From Flavobacteriaceae bacterium (GTDB lineage Bacteria; Bacteroidota; Bacteroidia; Flavobacteriales; Flavobacteriaceae), in contig NZAX01000099.1 in assembly GCA_002687665.1 (NCBI GenBank), forward strand, positions 1-7,381: a stretch of DNA of 7,381 nucleotides, given 5' to 3'. Below are positions 6,201 through 7,381 of this stretch, piece after piece (the stretch's first letter is position 1; the number at the start of each line of letters is the position of its first letter). The notes under the pieces were generated by a model, which had not been told where the DNA came from, did no database searches, and worked only from the letters and a program-made list of their open reading frames with translations. Position numbers and translations under genes: made by a program.

Positions 6201-7381
6201 CATCATGAAAGACTAGATAAAATCCATCACTAAAACTAGTTCCAAAATAGCTTGAATTATTACTATAGGGTCTTACAAAAACAGAAGCTGTATACTGTGT
6301 ATTTGGCTCCAAACCAAAAACCTCTTCGTAATGCCAAGTTTTTGCCTCATCACCATTTGAATAATTATCATCCTCCCTTATTCTTACCCATGAATTGTAA
6401 TAGTTTTGGTCATTCCAATCGATTTCATAAGTCATCTCACCATTACTGTTATTCCCAACATTCCACCTATTGAATCCACTAGAATCTTCTATGTATTTAT
6501 TCATGTCAATAAGCCCAGTGTTGGGAAAAGCGGTGTTAGCTAGCGAGGCGCCTGAGGTGGTGTCAAAATAAATATAGGTATCTGGAATTAGTGGCACTCT
6601 TGAATAGTCGATAGTGTGATCCACTTCAGATGTTCCCTGACCATTTACACCATTGTAAGCAGAATACTCAGCATGCCAGTAATTTGCCTCATAAGTATAA
6701 TCAAAACTGCCAGCGTAGGAGAAGTTTGAGGATTTTGCTACAAAATTATGTGGTACTGGGATAATCAAAGGACTAGATTGACCTGTTAAAACAAGCTGAG
6801 GGTTTAAGATGGTCTGTTCATTCTCATTAACCAGGTTATCACTCAGGGTATATGTAACATTAACATCAGAGGTATTAGTAACTACAATTGTATAGATAAT
6901 TTGATCATTGAGTTGAATCAGTCCATCACCATTTAAATCAATTGGATTAGCAGACTTACTTATGCTAAGTCCAGGATTTAAACAGTTTACATCCCAGTTA
7001 ACATCAATATAATCCTGTAAATTATTATTATTTTGATCTATTGGGGTTGTGTATCCATCGGTTCCGCTTGTTACTTTACCGTTTTGATCCACTACAACTG
7101 GATTGTCTCCAAGTAGCCCATCGAGGTTCGGATCCGAGTATCCCGCTTCGATAACATCATTACACCCATCATTATCTGAATCCAGTTCAAACATGTCAGC
7201 TGTAGAATCTGAATCAGTATCTGTGGGTATTCTACCCTCTATTGTATCATGTGCACCGTTTGCATTAGCATCAACAAATCCCGTATCATTCTCATCAATC
7301 ATTCCATCTCCGTTGGTATCCAGATCTGCATTTCCTGCCTCTACTACATCATAAATACCATCATTGTCAGAATCTAAATCA
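1..7381 (-). CDS. Giant DUF11-repeat surface protein, internal fragment, open at both ends
   Basis: One reading frame runs unbroken from base 7380 to base 1 (2460 codons, about 270 kDa by rule of thumb), with no stop met and neither start nor end present. Domain order: TSP3-like calcium cassette (residues 1-137), then nine DUF11/DUF7507-like repeats (138 onward), four of which carry inserted jelly-roll or C-type-lectin-like modules. The frame is supported by nine equivalent DxNxDG loops spread over 6.7 kb, all in the same phase. The translation is rich in Asn, Asp, Thr, Ser and Tyr and has only two Cys. No transmembrane segment or enzyme active-site motif was recognised. Proteins of this build in Flavobacteriia are usually secreted or cell-surface, often type IX substrates with a C-terminal sorting domain; that end is not visible here. 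A role as calcium-stiffened adhesin or glycan-binding protein is inference. The reading frame is near certain, the family assignment strong, the biological role unknown. Confidence 0.96.
274..708 (-). repeat. DUF11-like repeat R8 (residues 2225-2369), uninterrupted
   Basis: A complete 145-residue repeat: AIEATKTFELL, loop DSNGDGETGVGD (2236-2247), IRFVIQIENTGNTILSSITL, LKLGESAYYRALFIIDQQSF, VKNYVDVTAS and the long acidic linker DRSDDGNDNDGNDQDDPT. The longer linker resembles that of R2. Spacing to R9 is 432 bases, as between R7 and R8. Confidence 0.91.
709..1140 (-). repeat. DUF11-like repeat R7 (residues 2081-2224), uninterrupted
   Basis: A complete 144-residue repeat: INVSKSQIWQ, loop DVNGDNKINIGD (2092-2103), INYTITISNTGDSTIFNYVL, LKTGEQHVYSAQFIIDEVAF, ISNSMKVTGDS and the linker SDTSDDPDTAEPDDPT. 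The loop resembles a dockerin or EF-hand calcium loop, although its sixth position is Asn and not Gly. Spacing to R8 is 432 bases. Confidence 0.91.
1141..2214 (-). repeat. DUF11-like repeat R6 (residues 1723-2080), interrupted
   Basis: The front half has VTLEKTFETVDVNNNG and VIRYQFTVTNDGNTDIQNIS. The back half is ISSNSSKTITGLYTVSPDAV, then VKNQAEVSAS and the linker SDTSDDPLTPQDNDPT. The loop DVNNNGVTDLGD is at 1734-1745. About 215 residues more than a plain unit are present, holding the third jelly-roll module and a short aromatic leader. Confidence 0.86.
1384..2019 (-). other. Jelly-roll carbohydrate-binding-like module JR3 with leader (core residues 1831-1999)
   Basis: After a leader with LLWSYYIDNSRH (bases about 2019-1891), the core runs from ALFDNNELTNNSNW through a GYVEVNEQNPRGG strand, VQANTTYTFSVYAMGS, ITLFGHHGF, RYEIVFTTDD and the closing YFWGAQLEEGEGASPYI. 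This is the clearest of the three jelly-rolls: the NTTYTFSVYA and WGAQLEEG strands are typical of CenC/CBM4_9-like modules. Polysaccharide binding is the usual role of the fold, not shown here. It is inserted in the internal loop of R6. Confidence 0.77.
2215..2634 (-). repeat. DUF11-like repeat R5 (residues 1583-1722), uninterrupted
   Basis: A complete 140-residue repeat: VNITKTVTQT, loop FENGDGFLSPGD (1594-1605), ITYTVVVSNTGNLNLLNPQF, ILTGGQITLQMSYTLEQTTV, SNSIVVSA and the linker SDDPSTPADNDPT. The first loop position is Phe where the others have Asp, so this site is probably impaired as a calcium ligand set. Spacing to R6 is again exactly 420 bases. Confidence 0.91.
2635..3054 (-). repeat. 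DUF11-like repeat R4 (residues 1443-1582), uninterrupted
   Basis: A complete repeat of 140 residues: TINVTKSATVSD, calcium-like loop DVNGNGINDTND (1454-1465), VTYTIIVSNTGNIKLSSVTI, IQVGEFSTYTASVTVTDSMM, IANSVVATAS and the linker SDTSDDPNSAEPDD. It serves as the reference for what a plain unit looks like in this protein. Its start-to-start spacing to R5 is exactly 420 bases. Confidence 0.92.
3301..3639 (-). other. C-type-lectin-like module CTLD2 (residues 1248-1360)
   Basis: It begins YSLIEVDALVTS, then YIGQYNGHSYFYRSSSQWWA, the helix-like IYLLEINTIAEADWLRAQG, WIGL at residues 1326-1329, and DQGWVWYNSGVPYP. This is the better of the two C-type-lectin-like matches: the LLEINTIAEADWL helix followed by WIGL and GWVW is characteristic. 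It lacks Cys entirely and shows no EPN/QPD or WND sugar-site motif before the DUF11 back half resumes. The fold is well supported to its midpoint. Whether it binds glycan, protein or nothing cannot be read from the sequence. Confidence 0.76.
3640..3822 (-). other. Acidic, aromatic segment before CTLD2 (residues 1187-1247)
   Basis: A low-complexity acidic stretch (DDNRADSNSNGDSSSDYFED) is followed by GYETNWQYSYAYFEDDN and FDDDVWWAGRY. No family recognised. The density of Asp next to Tyr and Trp suggests an exposed, perhaps metal-binding linker or the first strands of the lectin-like module. Its second half may be equivalent to the end of the linker before CTLD1. Confidence 0.45.
4219..4593 (-). 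other. C-type-lectin-like module CTLD1 (residues 930-1054)
   Basis: The module opens with YRAIIEVEGAV, then HVGEYQGHHYFVSN, a helix-like region LYIPNSEDEHVVWL, the hallmark WIGL (residues 1015-1018) and GWTDVKGN. The order (G-x-Y-x-G-H-x-YF, then helix, then WIGL, then GW) is that of the N-terminal part of bacterial C-type lectin folds. It has no Cys, so the family's usual disulfides are absent. No EPN/QPD or WND sugar-site motif is seen, and the chain returns to the DUF11 repeat about 35 residues after WIGL. It is either a shortened variant or one whose last strands I cannot recognise. It is a paralogue of CTLD2. Confidence 0.68.
4594..4851 (-). other. Linker of unknown type between JR2 and CTLD1 (residues 844-929)
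   Basis: This stretch begins KDTNRKWVNEIIDGVTYGY and is rich in Tyr, Asn, Pro and charged residues, with an aromatic run DHWHPSYPDN. I do not recognise a domain. Its last part (AFARPTWSNFQYRNDADRST) may correspond to the acidic, aromatic segment before CTLD2, in which case the true lectin-like insert starts earlier than I have drawn it. Confidence 0.4.
4852..5487 (-). other. Jelly-roll carbohydrate-binding-like module JR2 with leader (residues 632-843)
   Basis: The leader of about 70 residues carries an FDYSWYIERSG cluster. The core then shows LKPNTTYTISVYGKKSS, WHFVIHDG, RYTFTFTTDA, ARVGIHPP and YFWGIQLQEGAQATTYI, matching JR1 and JR3 landmark by landmark. The YFWGxQLxEGxxATxYI ending is typical of jelly-roll modules in environmental and phage-related surface proteins. 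Carbohydrate binding is the usual role of the fold and is inferred here. It is followed by an 86-residue linker and then by a lectin-like module, all inside the R2 loop. Confidence 0.72.
5941..6501 (-). other. Jelly-roll carbohydrate-binding-like module JR1 (residues 294-480)
   Basis: The module has the landmarks of CenC-type (CBM4/9-like) jelly-roll domains: LEPNTQYTASVFVRP, then FYLVFHDD, RFSHTFTT, TTRVGLQV, and the closing strand FYGFQLEKGNQMSP. The same landmarks recur in order in JR2 and JR3, so the three are paralogues. Such folds usually bind polysaccharide through aromatic residues, and this one is Trp- and Tyr-rich. Binding is not shown by the sequence. It sits inside the internal loop of R1. 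The fold call is good; the ligand is unknown. Confidence 0.7.
6502..6780 (-). other. Unrecognised leader of the R1 insertion (about residues 201-293)
   Basis: This segment joins the front half of R1 to the jelly-roll module. It is rich in Tyr, Ser and Asn, with an aromatic cluster (FDYTYEANYWH) and a later PDTYIYFDTTSG stretch. I recognise no family. Aromatic clusters also precede the other two jelly-rolls (FDYSWYIE in R2, LLWSYYID in R6), so it may be the first strands of a larger insert domain and not a separate unit. Boundaries are approximate. Confidence 0.45.
6970..7380 (-). other. TSP3-like calcium-binding cassette (residues 1-137)
   Basis: This stretch is a run of Asp-rich calcium-loop motifs: DLDSDNDG at residues 1-8, DLDTNGDG at 19-26, DANANG at 37-42, DTDSDS at 54-59, DSDNDGCNDVIEAG at 67-80, then DPNLDG and DQNNNN. 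The order, including the VEAG/IEAG steps, a GYTTP segment and a closing Cys-Leu-Asn-Pro, matches a cassette seen again and again in flavobacterial surface proteins. In thrombospondin type 3 repeats such Asp residues wrap calcium ions and make a compact, rigid wire. The two Cys (residues 73 and 133) are the only ones in the window and may form a disulfide. The cassette starts at or before the window edge, so more repeats may precede it. It leads directly into the first DUF11 repeat. Confidence 0.9.

Larger units (their letters stand above)
5671..6969 (-). repeat. DUF11-like repeat R1 (residues 138-570), interrupted
   Basis: The front half has the calcium-like loop DLNGDGLIQLND (148-159) followed by YTIVVTNTSDVNVTYTLSDN. 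The back half resumes with IKPGESATYMVTITLDQSL and closes with the acidic linker VSDDPSTPAEDDPT. Between the halves lie roughly 290 extra residues: an unrecognised beta-rich leader and a jelly-roll module. The usual NTGN turn is NTSD here, making this the most divergent front half of the nine. DUF11-type domains are Ig-like beta sandwiches that build stalks in bacterial surface proteins. Confidence 0.85.

Noticed and set aside
7103..7354. Plus-strand open stretch of 83 codons, Ser/Pro-rich
   Set aside because: Antisense to the TSP3-like cassette; its Ser-rich bias follows from Asp-rich codons on the other strand.
1..7381. Broken gene or frameshift between repeats
   Set aside because: All nine calcium-like loops and every linker fall in one phase, and the codon count from 7380 to 1 closes exactly, so no frameshift is present.

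Overview
The whole window lies inside one very large minus-strand gene. In the frame whose codons occupy bases 3k-2 to 3k, read from base 7380 down to base 1, I translated 2460 consecutive codons and met no stop. The gene enters from the right and leaves on the left, so start codon, signal peptide, stop and C-terminus are all outside. Residue numbers below count from base 7380 (residue 1) to base 1 (residue 2460). There is no intergenic DNA, RNA gene, mobile element or CRISPR array in the window, and no promoter or terminator is to be expected.

The protein is a repetitive, acidic, Asn/Asp/Thr/Ser/Tyr-rich, almost cysteine-free surface or secreted protein. The AT-rich DNA, a thrombospondin type 3 (TSP3)-like cassette of the kind common in Flavobacteriia, and DUF11-type repeats joined by SDxSDDP linkers suggest a Bacteroidota bacterium, probably a marine flavobacterium. 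Such proteins are often exported by the type IX secretion system, but the sorting domain that would prove this would lie beyond base 1.

Layout from N- to C-terminal side (right to left): bases 7380-6970 encode a calcium-binding TSP3-like cassette. Bases 6969-1 encode nine tandem DUF11/DUF7507-like beta-sandwich repeats (R1 to R9, the last cut by the window edge). Each repeat opens with a 12-residue EF-hand-like DxNxDG loop, and R1 to R8 each end in an acidic SDD linker. R4, R5, R7 and R8 are plain repeats of about 140-145 residues. R1, R2, R3 and R6 are interrupted at the same internal loop by large insertions: a jelly-roll carbohydrate-binding-like module in R1 and R6, a C-type-lectin-like module in R3, and both in series in R2.

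The most interesting feature is this architecture. A calcium-stiffened rod appears to carry putative sugar-binding heads in one fixed loop of its building block, rather than as beads between blocks. The domain calls rest on pattern recognition. The function as a giant adhesin or glycan-binding surface protein is inference.
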